Position numbers and translations under genes: made by a program
In this document: positions 22,966-35,509 of the stretch, in pieces
Layout of the letters: every line of letters starts with the position of its first letter
Position numbering within the stretch: position 1 is the stretch's first letter
The notes under the pieces: generated by a model
Seen by the model: the letters and a program-made list of their open reading frames with translations, nothing else
Told to the model about the DNA's origin: nothing
The model's database searches: none
Source: Portulaca oleracea
Taxonomy: Eukaryota; Streptophyta; Magnoliopsida; Caryophyllales; Portulacaceae
Direction of reading: 5' to 3'
Length of the DNA stretch: 64,000 bases
Assembly: GCA_029582165.1 (NCBI GenBank)
Contig: CM055868.1
Span: 24,458,891-24,522,890 of the forward strand

Positions 22966-24093
22966 TTTCTTTTTTTTACCTAGCCCTTCATTTTCTTAAT
23001 GCATTGACTTGTTTGTTTGTTCGGATTTTTTGATTGGTAATATGTGGTGTTTGATTGTTTTGATATTTGAGTGGTTTTTTTTTTGGTACAATTGTGATCC
23101 CATTTTAGCTCAATTTTTCGAATTGGTGTCGTGCTCTTGATTTTGTGGTTCGTTTGTTTGCGTTTGATGTTCCTCCAATAATTTGTTTAGTGCAAGAAAT
23201 TATCCAATCCCTAGCATACCCACCTGGCTATGAGGAGCTAGTTGTTTCTTGTTTCAGTTGTCTAATAGGATTTGTTGATTGATTGATAGATAGATAGCCA
23301 TGGACTTAGGTCTTGGTCTTGGGTAGAGTCTATTTTGGGGTTTTTCTGGGGTTGAGAATTTTTGTACACCAGATGTTTGATGAATTGACTCAGTGGAGAA
23401 GCTTATTGAAAGAAAAATATGGGGGTTGAATTTAAAAGAAAGGGTAGAGTCAAGTTTAACAAAAGGAGCAACATGTGTTCTATATGATGAGGTGGACAAC
23501 TAAATATTTTAAACACATGCCTAACTTGCCCAGTAATCATGCTCCGTCGTCCACGTTAGGCGACCGTCACTTCTAATTTTAATGGAGTTGGTGGTGGGAC
23601 AATCAAAAATATCGGGCTCATACTTTGGGCCGTACGGACTCAATATGAAGTTTGAGATATTCTGACTGATAACCCTTAAAGTTTGAGATTTTAAAAATAA
23701 ATTTTCCAAATGTTTATATGTATAATGTATTGATTTGTTTATTAATGTCTTTGCAAAAGATTGCTTCTATATGTTATCGTTATAGCAAGCTAAAATGAGA
23801 GTTCTTCTTTCATCGCCCTTCTGATGTCCTAGCTCAATCCAAAACACCGTCAATTTGTTCTCGAAATGATTTGACAGAAATTCAGGGAAATACATCTGTA
23901 GGACCCCGGAAAAAGGTGACCCCTTTTTCTGTGATGCGCTACTTGGGTGATCGGGAGCCGACTAAGGTTGCTTAATCCTTAAATAAGGATGGTTTTAGTT
24001 TTAGAAATTCGTTTTCAGGATGATGAAACTTTATTCATTTATACGCCTATTTATATTATGAAAATACTCGAAATTATAAAAAAATATTTTACC

Positions 24094-24953
24094 TGTTATA
24101 AAACAATAAATATATGAACACAATATAGAGAGAATAATATAGAAGAACAATAAAGAAAAGATAGAATGAGAGAGGAGAATCAGATGATTTATTCATAACC
24201 CACAAGGGGTATTTATACTAGTTACATAGCAAGAGTCCTATACAAATAGGGATGGCAACGAGGCGGATCGGGGATGGGGGAGTATATCCCCGTCCCCATC
24301 CCCGCTCCCAAAACTCATCCCCATCCCCGTCCCCATCCCCGCTTTTGGGAATGATTCTTGCCCCATCCCAATCCCCGCAGATTCCCCATCCCCAACGGGG
24401 ATTTTTTAAAACTATCCTATATTTAACTAAATTTGAATCGGATCCGGTTTTTAATCGAACTCGGTTTTTAACATGTTCAAAATACAACGTATTTAACTTG
24501 CTCAATTAATAATACATCAAAATCAAACAATAATACATCAACAAGTGAGAATAAATTGGAAAATTACTACTTTGTCCTCCCCATTAATATGTATATTAAA
24601 TTTGAATAAAGGTCATTTGGTAATTTTAACATTTTCGGGGATGGGGAATTCACCCCGGCAGGGAAAATGGGGACGAGGATGGGGAAAATTTTGTCCCCAT
24701 CCCCGCCCCGTCCCCGAGCGGATTTTGGAAAATCGTCCCCGTCCCCATCCCCAATGGGGGCGGGGATTTTTCCCTAGAGCGGGGTGGGGCCCCGACGGGT
24801 TCGGGGATTCCCCGCCCCATTGCCATCCCTATATACAATATAGACTTCATATGGGAATAGAATCCTCATATATTATATCATCCTAACAGATAAAAATACC
24901 TAATAGATATCCGACTGATATATGGACATTCACAAATACATTATTTCATAACG
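24094..24953 (-). repeat. 3' LTR of the copia element (with inserted TIR element)
   Basis: It matches 40271-40537 on both sides of the 585-bp insertion at 24246-24830. The terminal CA is CG here. Without the insertion it is about 275 bp. Confidence 0.92.
24246..24830. mobile_element. GC-rich TIR element, copy 2, complete
   Basis: The ends ATAGGGATGGCAACG and TTGCCATCCCT are inverted repeats. The flanks CTATACAA and ATATACAA are an 8-bp TSD with one mismatch, as in hAT elements. The other copia LTR (40407-40425) shows the site without the insertion. Confidence 0.85.
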
Positions 24954-24965
24954 CTCCCCCTTGAA
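24954..24965 (-). other. polypurine tract of the copia element
   Basis: On the minus strand CAAGGGGGAGC directly precedes the 3' LTR start. Confidence 0.85.
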
Positions 24966-26760
24966 TGTCCATTATCCAAAAGAGTATGCCTCATTAAAAC
25001 CTTACTAGCTAGGAAAACCCTAATTGGGAGAAAAACCAAGTGAAGGAAAAAGAGTACACACTTCTTTATACGCAAATATATGTTGCCTCATTAAAAACCT
25101 TTCTAAGGAAAACCCAGTGGGACAAAACCTCAGATAAGGGAAAAAGAGTACGACGTGTATTACTCCCCCTAATGAGAACATCAATTCAAATCTTTGATTT
25201 GACGTAATTCAACTTTATGACTGAGTTGATACATGAATCAACTTAATTCTCACTGAAACGAATTTGCTTATCGTGCACATAACTAGTATGTGATCAAGTG
25301 TCATATGATTTAGGTAAATATCCATAGCTAATCAAACCAACTTCGAGCTGATGAAGATAATAAACATCTACATCGCTAGTACCATCGAGGCACCGAAATA
25401 GGTTAGATCAAGTATGATTAGCAAGATACCGCAGTGCTTCAATATCATTTAAATACGGTACTTCAAGACCTAAATACAGTACTTCAGGACTCAAATACGG
25501 TACTTCAAGACCGCTAAATTTCTCATCATCTTTTCGAGATCGAAAGGGGGTGTTGTTTTCATATCAAATGACTGTACCACTACTAGGGTACTTATAAGGG
25601 AGTGATTTTCTGATGCAACATTATCTTAGCACTTTGCTATATAAATTAATTTATGCATGTAAGATCATTCTCAAAATGTGCAACTTGTAAACCAAGACAA
25701 TAACAGATTTTACCAAAACCTTTCATTACAAATACGCTTGTAAAGAAACCCACAACTTTTGAGGCTCTTTGGGAGTCAAAACAATCAATAACATTTACAT
25801 AAAATTAGGATCCAGATCATTTAATCATTTTCTTTGATTTGCAATATGCGTCCATATTGCTTTAATCACATAACTGTCTATCAACTAAATAACCAATATT
25901 CTCGAGAATTTTATCTGTGCTTCTGACACTTTGAACCCTTCAAGAGTTTTATATAAACATCATTATCAAAATTTTCATAAGCCATAGCGATATTTATAAG
26001 ATGCATACTTAGCTTTTCAAGTATTGCCAAATTTAAGGTATCGTGATGTAGTGACATCGACTACATAGGAGTATATTCCTTCATAGTTGATACCAAGTCT
26101 TTGCGAAAGCACTTATGCAACAAGTCGCTTCTTGTGCCTTATATCTCATAATCTCCCTTTCTCATTCTTTTTCACACAAGGACTTAACTATATCCAACAA
26201 GTTTTACATCAGTTTGGTGTATGGACAACAGGTCCTGATATTTTCGATTTTACAAGCGAATCTAATTCTTAAATGCATCTTTCCACTTGGCCAATCTCAT
26301 ATTTGTCTGTATTCATTAACAGACCTAAATTCATGATCCTCATGATTAATCACAATAGTGAGTGCTATATTTTATAACCAAATACTATATCTACGTCGAC
26401 TTCATTTCGGTTCCACCTTATCCAATTCATGATATAATTAATTGAGATCTCATCATTTTCACAAATTTCAGGTGTTTGAGCTTGTGGTGTGACTTCCACA
26501 TTTGTCATGATTGAGGACTCTTCTAGAGTCACAATTTCCTCGTTTCGGTTATCATTCACTATTCGCTCCTTTTCTTTTCGAGGACTATTGTCTTTGGAAT
26601 CGACTGGTCTACCACGCTTCATATGTGGTCGAGACTCTTTAACAATTCCATTTGTCCTACTGGGACATCAATTCTTACAGGAGCATTAGTAGTTGGGACA
26701 TAGGATTTAATAACTCTTTGTGGGTCAGTAGAATATCTGGTAGTAAACTCGCTCAGTTTA
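24966..26760 (-). pseudogene. copia reverse transcriptase/RNase H relic
   Basis: On the minus strand the best block (26365-26700) reads RIDVPVGQ, then KRGRPVDSKDNSPRKEKER, then ENDEISINYIMNWIRWNRNE, the linker just before copia reverse transcriptase. Further left come decayed matches to the polymerase start (GINYEGIYSYVVDVTT) and to the late part (LGLEVPYL, ALRYLANHT) before the polypurine tract. Stops and frameshifts are everywhere, and the catalytic YVDD box is not recognisable. A ~28-bp sequence is tripled at 25433-25530. Confidence 0.75.
25433..25530. repeat. three tandem copies of a ~28-bp unit
   Basis: AAATACGGTACTTCAAGACC occurs three times in succession with small changes, inside the copia relic. 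Confidence 0.75.
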
Positions 26761-28568
26761 TAGACGAATTATATTTTAAACTTCTAGTTCACATTACATT
26801 ATATAAGGATCATAATAATTCGTTCCAACTTATTTCCTTGTCCAACAACTTGATTTCTCCCCCCAATGTTGGGAAAATTATGTCATCATAATCGACAAAT
26901 TGTGCCATAAGTATATCTCCAATGAATGGTTCTATTTTAAGTATGGAAATACCCAATATATATTCCCGATTCATTCGGGGTCCCATCTTAGTGCGTTATC
27001 ATGGAGCATACATTACACATGCTCAAATTCATAGGTGGGAGATATTTGGTTCATGGCCAAAAACCATTTGTAGGGGAGGAATAAACATTCATGATAACCT
27101 CTTGGCCGTATTTGGATCAATGTTGATGCTTGCAACATGATATGTCCTTGAACAGTTGTAGTAAGCTCTGCTCTCAAAAGTAATAGGTTTGTCATTTATT
27201 ATATACTCAACATCTCATATACTAATGATTCTGCAGGATCATTTTACATATAACATAGGATGCTTAACATCTATGTCCATTGGCATACAAAAACTATCAA
27301 AAGCCTTCACCATCTTTATCAATATGAATCTTCTTGATTGATAATTTGAAATGTGCTCGTAAATTAATAGAGTAAACAATCTTGCAAGTGCCAAGTTGCA
27401 ATTTCATAGTAAACATACAAGTGATTATCTCATTGATGTATCAAGTAAAGCCATACTATATTCAAATGGTTTATATATGGGTCTACAGGACCAACACAAA
27501 CATCACTTGTACAGAACCCAGGAATCTAAGGGATTCGATCCATATCTTTGCTAATAATGGTGTTATAATTCATTTTCTTTGATAGCGAGCAGCTAATTAG
27601 AACTCATTTGATTAAGGATCTTCTGGCCCTTTAAAATGTATCCATATGAGTTCTTCTTGAGATGATTGATCCAAGAAGCTCCTACTTTGATAAAGTTTTC
27701 ATCAATATATAGTAAACTTCTAGTTTAGTAAAGTATGTGCTTCAATTGGGTTAGTTGTGTAAAATAACCCAGAAAATAAGGATGATATTATTTTCAACAC
27801 ACATGTTTCTCAAAGCAATTTTCATAATATATGAATACTAGTTGTCTCAACATGTAGGTATTCATTCCCACAAATACCTTTGAAACTTAATTAATAAGTT
27901 CTTTTGAGACTAACTTGGTGGAGAGAAGTACGTCCACAATATGAAAGTTAGTTACACCAAGTAATATTATATGTGCTCTTCTAGAGCCTTTAATCAAAGT
28001 AGAGTGTCATATATATAATGCTAATATTTGCTTCCCTCATTAATGGATAAGAAGTAATTTATTATCACTAAAAATGTGTGTTGTTCTGGTTTTCTGCAGG
28101 ACACGTATCTATCACCTCATTTATCCATGTTCCAATCAAGTAAGTATCCATGAAATTCACTTCAAGATAAATATAACATCAATGCATATAAAGCATATAG
28201 TGGAATTGTTTTAATCACTTATTCATAAAAAGAAACTCCACTTCAGAAGTACATACACGACTCTTGAAAGTTGAATACTCCATAGTGAATATGCATTAAT
28301 CATGGATATCAATATCATTGATTACTTTTAAAACATGTATATAGGCATAATGAATAATCACATGAATATCATTAAATTCTCACAAAGATATATTACATCC
28401 ATATGCTTATATAGTATCACAATCAAATATCCAATACACACTATAATTTATATTATGCTTAGGAAAAAAAGTTCATGCATATTTGGTCAATCAATAACAA
28501 TGCACTTTGTGATTATGAATTACGAAACATGCAGTCATGTTCATGATACTAGAAAATACTTAATAGCT
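26761..28568 (-). other. AT-rich decayed internal copia sequence
   Basis: It should correspond to integrase and upstream pol by position, but no domain is readable. No other feature is seen. Confidence 0.5.
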
Positions 28569-28577
28569 CAATATGAT

Positions 28578-28927
28578 CAAAAGTTTACTCAGAGGTACCC
28601 CAATATTTGGGAAAACTATTTTTTGGTACCCCAACTTTTCAAAACTCATTTTGAGGTACCCTAACTTTTTGGGTTAGAAATTATTAGGTGCTTTTTCGGT
28701 CATCAATTTGGTTAAGTGACCGAAATACCCTTATTCTTCTTCTTTAAGGGTATTTATTAAAAATGGAAGAACAAGGGTATTTCGGTCACTTAACCAAATT
28801 GATGACAAAAAAAGCACCTAATAATTTCTAACCTAAAAAGTTAGGGTACCCCAAAATGAGTTTTGAAAAGTTGGGGTACCTGAAAAACATTTCACCAAAA
28901 GTTAGGGTACCTCTAAGTAATTTTTTG
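28578..28927. mobile_element. MULE-type foldback MITE, family M, copy 2
   Basis: It is homologous along its length to 13125-13477. The flanks CAATATGAT (28569-28577 and 28928-28936) are a perfect 9-bp TSD. Confidence 0.93.
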
Positions 28928-29192
28928 CAATATGATCAACCAATTTCAATAAATCATTGATATCATATAGTCTTAGACAGATGAGAGCAAATCATTCGCA
29001 ATTTCTATGCAAAACATTTTCAATAAGGTGCATACATCAAATCATAGGAATATCCATGAAATAATAACATCACATGAGGACTCATATTAATCCATAATTA
29101 TGTACATATCAACATGATAATATTTCCTTGAACTCAATAATCAATATTATATTTGATCACCATGCATATAATCAATTTTATAGCAAGGATGT

Positions 29193-30537
29193 TGATGTAC
29201 GCTAGCTCACAATGATCAGAGTATTGAACTAGAATGCACCACACAACCACACACACAAGCTGGAATGTTGTATTAACAATAGCTAATTGGAAACAATTAG
29301 CTGGACTGAATGATAAACCGATAAGAAACAATAAGAATAGGCTTGCTTACAATTGTTACAGACACACCTTCAGTTGCAATCAAGGGCAAAGGACTCTTAC
29401 ATTCATGCCTCTATAGTCACACCAAAGCATGGATGATCAAGCATAGCTGACACTTGCTGTATTCTTGCCAATATCCAGTGACAGGAGCTGTTTTAACCAA
29501 GGATTAAGAGTTGTAGGACACTCACAAACACTCAAAGGTTCTAAGACACTCGAAAATACTATTGAATGAACACTGATCTGATTTGCATTGCTTAGAAACT
29601 CAGAATATAAAGAGAACTAATCAGTTTGATTAGCAGTTGCTTAAGCATAAGCTAACTGTCTAATCTCCCTGGACTAATCTTAGCTACAAAGCTTTAAAAC
29701 TTAATACAGTTGATTACATACTAATGATCTCGAGTTCACTTTTTAAGAAAAGGAAAAAAAACTATCAAAGCTCTGATTGGACCAAATGCAAAAGAGTGGC
29801 AAAAAGGACCAATGGGATGCTTTCCTGCCTAAGGGGGTAAAAATAGTGATACTGAGGTAATTCCCGCGCAATTACTAACCTGGAAGTAATCTCAACAGGG
29901 TAGAATTAGGCTAGAAAGGACCAAAATAACCCCTATGGACAGAAGGCACAAGACTTAGTCACAGAACTGGGGTTCTGGAAAAACTGATAACAAACAACCC
30001 TGCTGGGGTTGCTTGTTCTTGCATGTGAAACTTGCTGATGCCATGCTCGAACATGTTGGGACTTGGCTTGGACTTCAAAATGGCATGACATAGAAAAAAA
30101 AAACTCCCAGGGAACCTTGGCTAAATCTTCATCAATCAAGAGATATGATATTGAGAAAGACTGCTGCATGGATTGTTGCTGTTGGGAACTGAACTTGGTC
30201 TGAGTGACCAATGCTGATTGGCTCAGTGGCTGAGGTTGCCAAGACTTGTTTCACAAGTTTGTAACAAGCTTGGATGGATGTTGTGGATGGCTTGGTGACT
30301 GTTGAAGGTGTTGGGATCCTCTTGCTGGCTGACTGTGCTTCTGTGTGACAGGCTGCTTCTGCTGGGTTTTGGAAGCCTGCTATTTCTGCTGGAGTGGCTT
30401 CCTTAGCTGCTGCGTTTGGTGAATCAACATGGCCTTCCCTTTGAGCTGCTGCTGAGAGTGCTGGTGAAGTCCCTTTGGATGCCTCCTTTGCTGATGAAGC
30501 TGCTACTGCCTGTTGTTGCTCATGATGGTCTCCATCA
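29193..30537 (-). repeat. 3' LTR of the gypsy element, 1345 bp
   Basis: It is nearly identical to 35510-36857. About 400 bp at its right end are also the last codons of the integrase ORF. Confidence 0.95.
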
Positions 30538-31812
30538 TCCTCCCCAGGTTGGGGAAAGTTTGTCCTCAAACTTGGTAGGTCTTCATCTACTGGATAATAT
30601 GGTCGAAGATCTGCTACATTGAATGTTGTTGAACCTCCATACTCTTCAAATAGGTCCAACCTATAGGCATTGTCTCCAATCTTCTCAAGCACTTCAAATG
30701 GTCCATCTGCTCTTGGTAGCAGCTTTCCCTTTCTCTTGCTGGGGAACCTATCCTTCCTTAAGCGGATCCAGACTAAGTCTCCTAGCTGGAAAGTGACCTT
30801 CTTCCTGTGTTTGCTGGCTGATGTAGACACCTGCTCAGTATACTTGGCAATTCTCTCCTTTACTTGCTGATGAAGCTCCCTTATTTGATCTGCTCTTTTA
30901 CCTGCTTCAAAACTAAATTTGATAGAAGTAGTTAGTGGAACTAAATCCGAAGGGGAAATTGGATTTTTACCATAGACTACTTGAAATGGTGAGTAGCCTG
31001 TAGCCTTGGATGGTGCTTTGTTGTAAGCAAACTCAACATGGGGCAAGAGAGTGTCCCATCCTGCTTTATGTGTTTGAATCAGTGCTCTCAATAGGACTCC
31101 AAGTGTTCTATTAGTAACCTTTGTCTGTCCATCAGTCTGTGGATGGCAAGTGGTGCTGTACTTGAGCTGTGTGCCTAATTTCTTCCACAATGTAACCCAG
31201 AAGTGGCTCAAGAACTTGGTATCCCTGTCAGACACCATTGTTTTTGGCACTCCATGCAACCTTACTACCTCTTGGAAGAATAATTCTGCAACTCTTGTGG
31301 CATCAAAGGTGGTGTGGCAGGGTATGAAATGTGCCATCTTTGAGAATCTATCAACTACCACCATCACTGAATCTTGGTCTCTTTGAGTTCTTGGCGAACC
31401 CATAATGAAATCAAGGCTGACATCTTCCCAAGGGCTACTGGGAACTGGAAATGGTGTGTACAAGCCTTGGGGTAGGCTGGGTGACTTAGCCAATTGACAA
31501 ATATTGCATCTCTTCAGTAGATGCTCCACATCTCTCCTCATCTTGGGCCAACTGTAATGTTCTTTTAACATCAAGAAGGTCTTCTCAACTCCAAAGTGAC
31601 CTGCTAGACTCCCTCCATGGAGTTCTGAGATCAACAACTCCCTGAAGCTACTTTTGGGAACACACAGTCTGCTTCCTTTGAACAAATAACCCTGGTCTAT
31701 GTGATACAGACCCTGGGGTTCCTGCTGGCACTTCTGGTACACCTGCTTAAAATCTTCATCTTCCTGATACAAAGCTTTCAAATGCTCAAAAACAACAATT
31801 CTAGAATCAAGT
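30132..31812 (-). pseudogene. gypsy integrase with LTR-encoded tail, catalytic Glu lost
   Basis: Integrase would insert the cDNA into the nuclear genome. The frame opens just left of the MITE (31813). It shows the HHCC zinc domain (HGGSLAGHFGVEKTF to RCNICQLAKS), the first catalytic Asp (DVSLDFIMG), the second (VSDRDTKFLSHFW), then DGQTKVTNR. Active enzymes have Glu where Lys stands here, so the DDE triad is broken. The C-terminal GDLVWIRLRKDRFPSKRKGK and FNVADLRPYYP follow. The last ~135 residues, rich in Ala, Ser and Pro, are translated from the 3' LTR (30132-30537) past the polypurine tract. Confidence 0.9.
30538..30560 (-). other. polypurine tract of the gypsy element
   Basis: On the minus strand CTTTCCCCAACCTGGGGAGGA directly precedes the 3' LTR. 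It lies inside the integrase reading frame. Confidence 0.75.
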
Positions 31813-32257
31813 CATTACTAAAAATATGTGTATTTACCAACCACTTTTTCCAACCAATTTAAAATGGTTGGAAAAACCAACCATTTTAGAAACCATTTCA
31901 TATTCCAACTATTTTTCAAAAAATTTAGAGGGAGAAAGGGTTGGAAAGTCCAACCAATTTCGCTAAAATGGTTGGAAAAATTTTCTACCATTCTTTTTCC
32001 TACTATTTGAAAATGGTTGGAAAAATGATTGGATTACTAGCCATTTTTTCAACCAATTTCAAATAGTAGGAAAAAGGATGGTAGGAAAATTATCCAACCA
32101 ATTTTAGTTAAATTGGTTGGAGTTTTTAACCATTTTTCCCACTAAATATTTTGAAAAATTGTTAGAATATGAAATGGTTGCTAAAATAATTAGTTTTTCC
32201 AACCATTTTAAATTGGTTGGAAAAGAGTGGTTGGTAATACACATATTTTTAGTAGTG
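31813..32257. mobile_element. CACTA-type MITE, 445 bp
   Basis: The ends CATTACTAAAAATATGTG and CACATATTTTTAGTAGTG are inverted repeats beginning with CAnTACTA. The flanks are the 3-bp TSD AGT. The interior repeats AAAATGGTTGGAAAAA-type blocks in both orientations. It separates RNase H from integrase in the gypsy element. Confidence 0.9.
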
Positions 32258-33720
32258 AGTATATGAAGCAACATATACCTCCTACTCAATGCATCTGCTC
32301 CTTTGTTTAGCACTCTTGATTTGTGGTGGATCATGAAGTGGAATTGTTGCATGTACTCGACCCAAGCAGCATGCCTGGTGTTGAGCTTGTGCTGGCCTTG
32401 AATGAACTTCAAAGCTTCATGATCACTGTGATGTATGAACTCTGCTCCAATAAGGTAGTGCCTCCAGTGTTGAAGTGATCTAATGATGGCATAGAACTCT
32501 TTATCATAGGTGCTAAATTTCTTCTTTGCATCATTCAGCTTCTCACTGAAGTAGGCGATTGGCTTGCCTTCTTGTGTCAATACTGCTCCTATGCCAACAC
32601 CTAAAGCATCACATTCTACTTCAAAAACTTTGCTAAAGCTAGGTTGTGCTAGAACTGAGGCTGAAGTGAGCCTCTCCTTAACTTCTTCAAAGGCTTTCTG
32701 GGCTTCCATTGTCCAAATAAAGGACTTCCCTTTCACCACTTCAGTCATTGGGGCCAAAATGGTGCTGAAATTTTTGACAAATCTTCTGTAAAATGAAGCC
32801 AGGCCATGGAAGCTCCTGACTTGATGAATAGAAGTGGGCACAAGTCACTCCCTAATAGCTTGAATTTTCTCTTCATCAACCTGAATACCTGCTGCTGTGA
32901 CAATATACCCCAAGAAGTTCACTTGGGATTTAAAGAAGTGACACTTCTTGAGATTTCCAAACAACTGCTCCTTGCTCAGAATTTCTAAAACTTCCTACAA
33001 ATGCTTGACATGTTCTTGCTCAGACATGCTATAAACAAGAATATCATCAAAGTACACAACAACACTCTTGCCTATGAGTGCTTTCAGGACCTGATTCATG
33101 AGTCTCATGAATGTAGATGGGGCATTAGTCAGGCCAAAAGGCATGACCAACCATTCAAGCAAACCTCCCTTGGTCTTGAATGTTGTTTTCCACTCATCTC
33201 CCTCATAGATCCTTATTTGGTAGTATCCACTCTTCAAATCTATCTTAGAAAAGACTGTTGACCCATGTAACTCATCCAACATATCTTCAAGCCTAGGTAT
33301 AGGGTACCTATACTTGATAGTGATTTTGTTAATTGCCCTGCAATCTATGCACATCCTCTGACTTCCATCTTTCTTAGGCACTAGCAAGGCTGGCACTGCA
33401 TATGGACTCAGACTTTCCCTAATCATTCCCTTTTCCAACAACTCATCTACCTGCCTCTGTATCCCATTGGTATTTGCTGGTGTCATCCTATAAGTTGGCT
33501 TATTGGGCAATACTGATCCAGGCACTAGATCAATTTTGTGTTGGATGTCCCTTTTTGGTGGCAAACCAGGTGGCATTTCATCAGGAAACAAATGCTGAAA
33601 CTGTTGAAGTAAGGGTAGGAATAAGGGGTGGTCATTTTGTGGGGCTGGGGTTTCTTCAAGGTCTAAAAGGATCAAGTCTCTTTGTGTGCTAAACTCATGA
33701 TAATCAGACAAAAGCAACAT
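32258..33720 (-). pseudogene. gypsy reverse transcriptase and RNase H
   Basis: The reverse transcriptase copies the element's RNA. The first part (32995-33720) has [42 protein letters not shown] and the catalytic [13 protein letters not shown] (CAG to TAG) ends that frame at 32995, and a TGA in place of TGG lies near 32844. Between them NLKKCHFFKSQVNFLGYIV is readable. RNase H follows (LTSASVLAQPSFSKVFEVEC, TYDKEFYAIIRSLQHWRHYL, HSDHEALKFI, GADALSRR). The MITE starts right after ALSRRYMLLH. Apart from the two stops the domain is well preserved. Confidence 0.92.
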
Positions 33721-33765
33721 ATCAAGACTAGGTTCAAGATACAGGTTCTTGGATTCTTTGGCTAA

Positions 33766-34680
33766 CTATGAGGGTTTCATAGGGGTAAGAATGATCTTTC
33801 TATGGTTCATGGTAAGGGTATATGTATTAGCTCTACCACAATGGCTCAATGATCTATCATACAACCAAGGTCGACCCAAAAGCAAGTGACATGCATCCAT
33901 TGGTAAAACATCACAACAGACCTCATCTTTGTATGATTGACCAATTGAAAAACCAACAAGGCATCTAGTAGAGATTTGAATACCTTTCCCTAAGCTGAGC
34001 CACTGAATGGTGTATGGAGCTGGGTGGGGCTTGGTTGCCAGGCTTAGCTTCTTCACCATGGTGTTGGAGGCTGCATTGGTACAGCTCCCACTGTCTACAA
34101 TCATAGAGCATACCTTTCCTCCAATGGTACACCTTGTATGAAAGATATTCTCCCTCTGCTCTTCTGCTTTTTCTACAGCTGAGCTACTCAGAACTCTCCT
34201 GATCACAAGCATTTCTCCCTCATCTGGACCTTCTTCTATAACATCATCATCATAGATAGGATCATGTTCAGGCTCTTCATAATCCTGTTCTTCTCCCTGC
34301 ACATGTTTAGGATCAATAAACAAAGCTACTTGGTACTCAGCAAGAGTAACCATTCTCTTGTTTGGACATTTTGAGGCAATGTGCCCTAGTCCTTGACACT
34401 TGAAACACCTTCTTTCTGGGTAGGTTTTGCTGATTGGGGCTGGGGTTCTTTGTGGGGGATTTTGTAGCTGATTTTGTGGGGGTCTTGGGGCTTGATTTCT
34501 GGCTTGAGGTGGGGGTGGGGGTGGATAGGTTCTTTGTGGGGGATTGTAAGGTTTATAAGGGTTTGGCTTGACTGGTGCATAAGGTTTGGCTGGGTATCTG
34601 TTGTTGTACTCCTTCACTCTAGCCTTCTTCTGCTGTTCCACTTTATGAGCTAAAGAGCTTAACTCATTAAGTGAATCATA
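33766..34680 (-). pseudogene. gypsy nucleocapsid and protease
   Basis: A proline-rich stretch is followed by a complete zinc knuckle CFKCQGLGHIASKC (CX2CX4HX4C) and an acidic linker. The aspartic protease has MIVDSGSCTNAAS with the active-site DSG intact, and ILTPM near the end. A TAG at 33766 separates it from the reverse transcriptase frame. Relative to gag the frame is shifted by one base near 34685. Confidence 0.92.
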
Positions 34681-35453
34681 AACTGTAACTCAACAAGATT
34701 CTTGATCCCTTCATTCAAACCTACAAGGTACCTGACATAAGTTTGCACTTCATTCTCTTGCAAATTACACTTCCAAAGCAAGTGCTCAAACTCCTTTGTA
34801 TAGTCTTCCACTGACTTGCTTCCCTGCACAAAATGTTGTAACTTGAAATAGTTTTCCTTCATATAGTTATCTGGAAGGAACTTCTCTTTCAACTTCTGCC
34901 TCATTTCATTCCAGGTGTTCACCCTGTCTTCCCCAATCTCCATTCTCCTTCTCTTTATATTAGTCCACCAAGTAGAAGCATATTTCTTTAGTTTTAAGGC
35001 TACTAACTTCACCCTACTCTCTTCTAAAACCTCCTTTAAGTCAAAAACTCTTTCTACTGTCTGCAACCAATCTAGGAAAACATCAGGATCTAACTCCCCT
35101 GCATACTCAGGTATGTCAATCTTGAAATCTAACTTCTCTATCCTCTTGTCTTCCCTCCTTTCTTCCATCTCACTGTTTTCTTCTAGTTCACTATTCCTAG
35201 GTGATCTCCTAACTCTTCTCCTCCTTCTGTGTGTAGGCCTATGACCTCGACCTCCTCTCCCTGTCCTACTAAAAGGATTCTCACCTTCTCCTTCCTCCAT
35301 CTCTTCATCAATCTCCCTATTCAACTCATTTCTATGCAATCTCATGTAATACTGCCACTGCTCACTCAAGAATTTCATTTTCTGCTCTACTTCTTCTTTT
35401 TCTTTTAAGGTCTGTTCTAAGACTTCCTGTGGTGTTTTACTAGTTCCGGCCAT
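34659..35453 (-). pseudogene. gypsy gag capsid
   Basis: The likely start is the ATG at 35451-35453 (MAGTSKTPQEVLEQ), just inside the primer site. A longer open frame to 35648 runs into the LTR and is not used. Order: coiled N-terminus (KEKEEVEQKMKFLSEQWQYY), an arginine-rich patch, then the gag core (FKIDIPEYAGELDPDVFLDW, LKLKKYASTWWTNIKRRR, KEKFLPDNYMKENYFKL). A one-base frameshift near 34685 cuts it off from the zinc-knuckle frame. Confidence 0.92.
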
Positions 35454-35492
35454 CTCAACTATAACAAGCAACACACTCCAAGATAGAACACA

Positions 35493-35507
35493 ATGCTCTG
35501 ATACCAA
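35493..35507 (-). other. primer-binding site, initiator-Met type
   Basis: On the minus strand TTGGTATCAGAGCATTG lies two bases after the 5' LTR end. It matches the common plant TGGTATCAGAGC site. Confidence 0.92.
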
Positions 35508-35509
35508 GA

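Larger units (their letters stand above)
20795..23707. mobile_element. MULE with ~200-bp TIRs, split by a solo LTR
   Basis: Left end GGAAATTTTATTTTTAAAAT (to about 21010) is repeated inverted at about 23512-23707. The flanks TAATGTTTA (20786-20794) and AAATGTTTA (23708-23716) are a 9-bp TSD with one mismatch. Without the solo LTR the element is about 1.35 kb and has no transposase. Confidence 0.8.

Noticed and set aside
24252..24886. Proline/glycine-rich ORFs in GGGGATGGGGA sequence
   Set aside because: They are chance frames in the termini of a TIR transposon. The same applies to 4137-4364.
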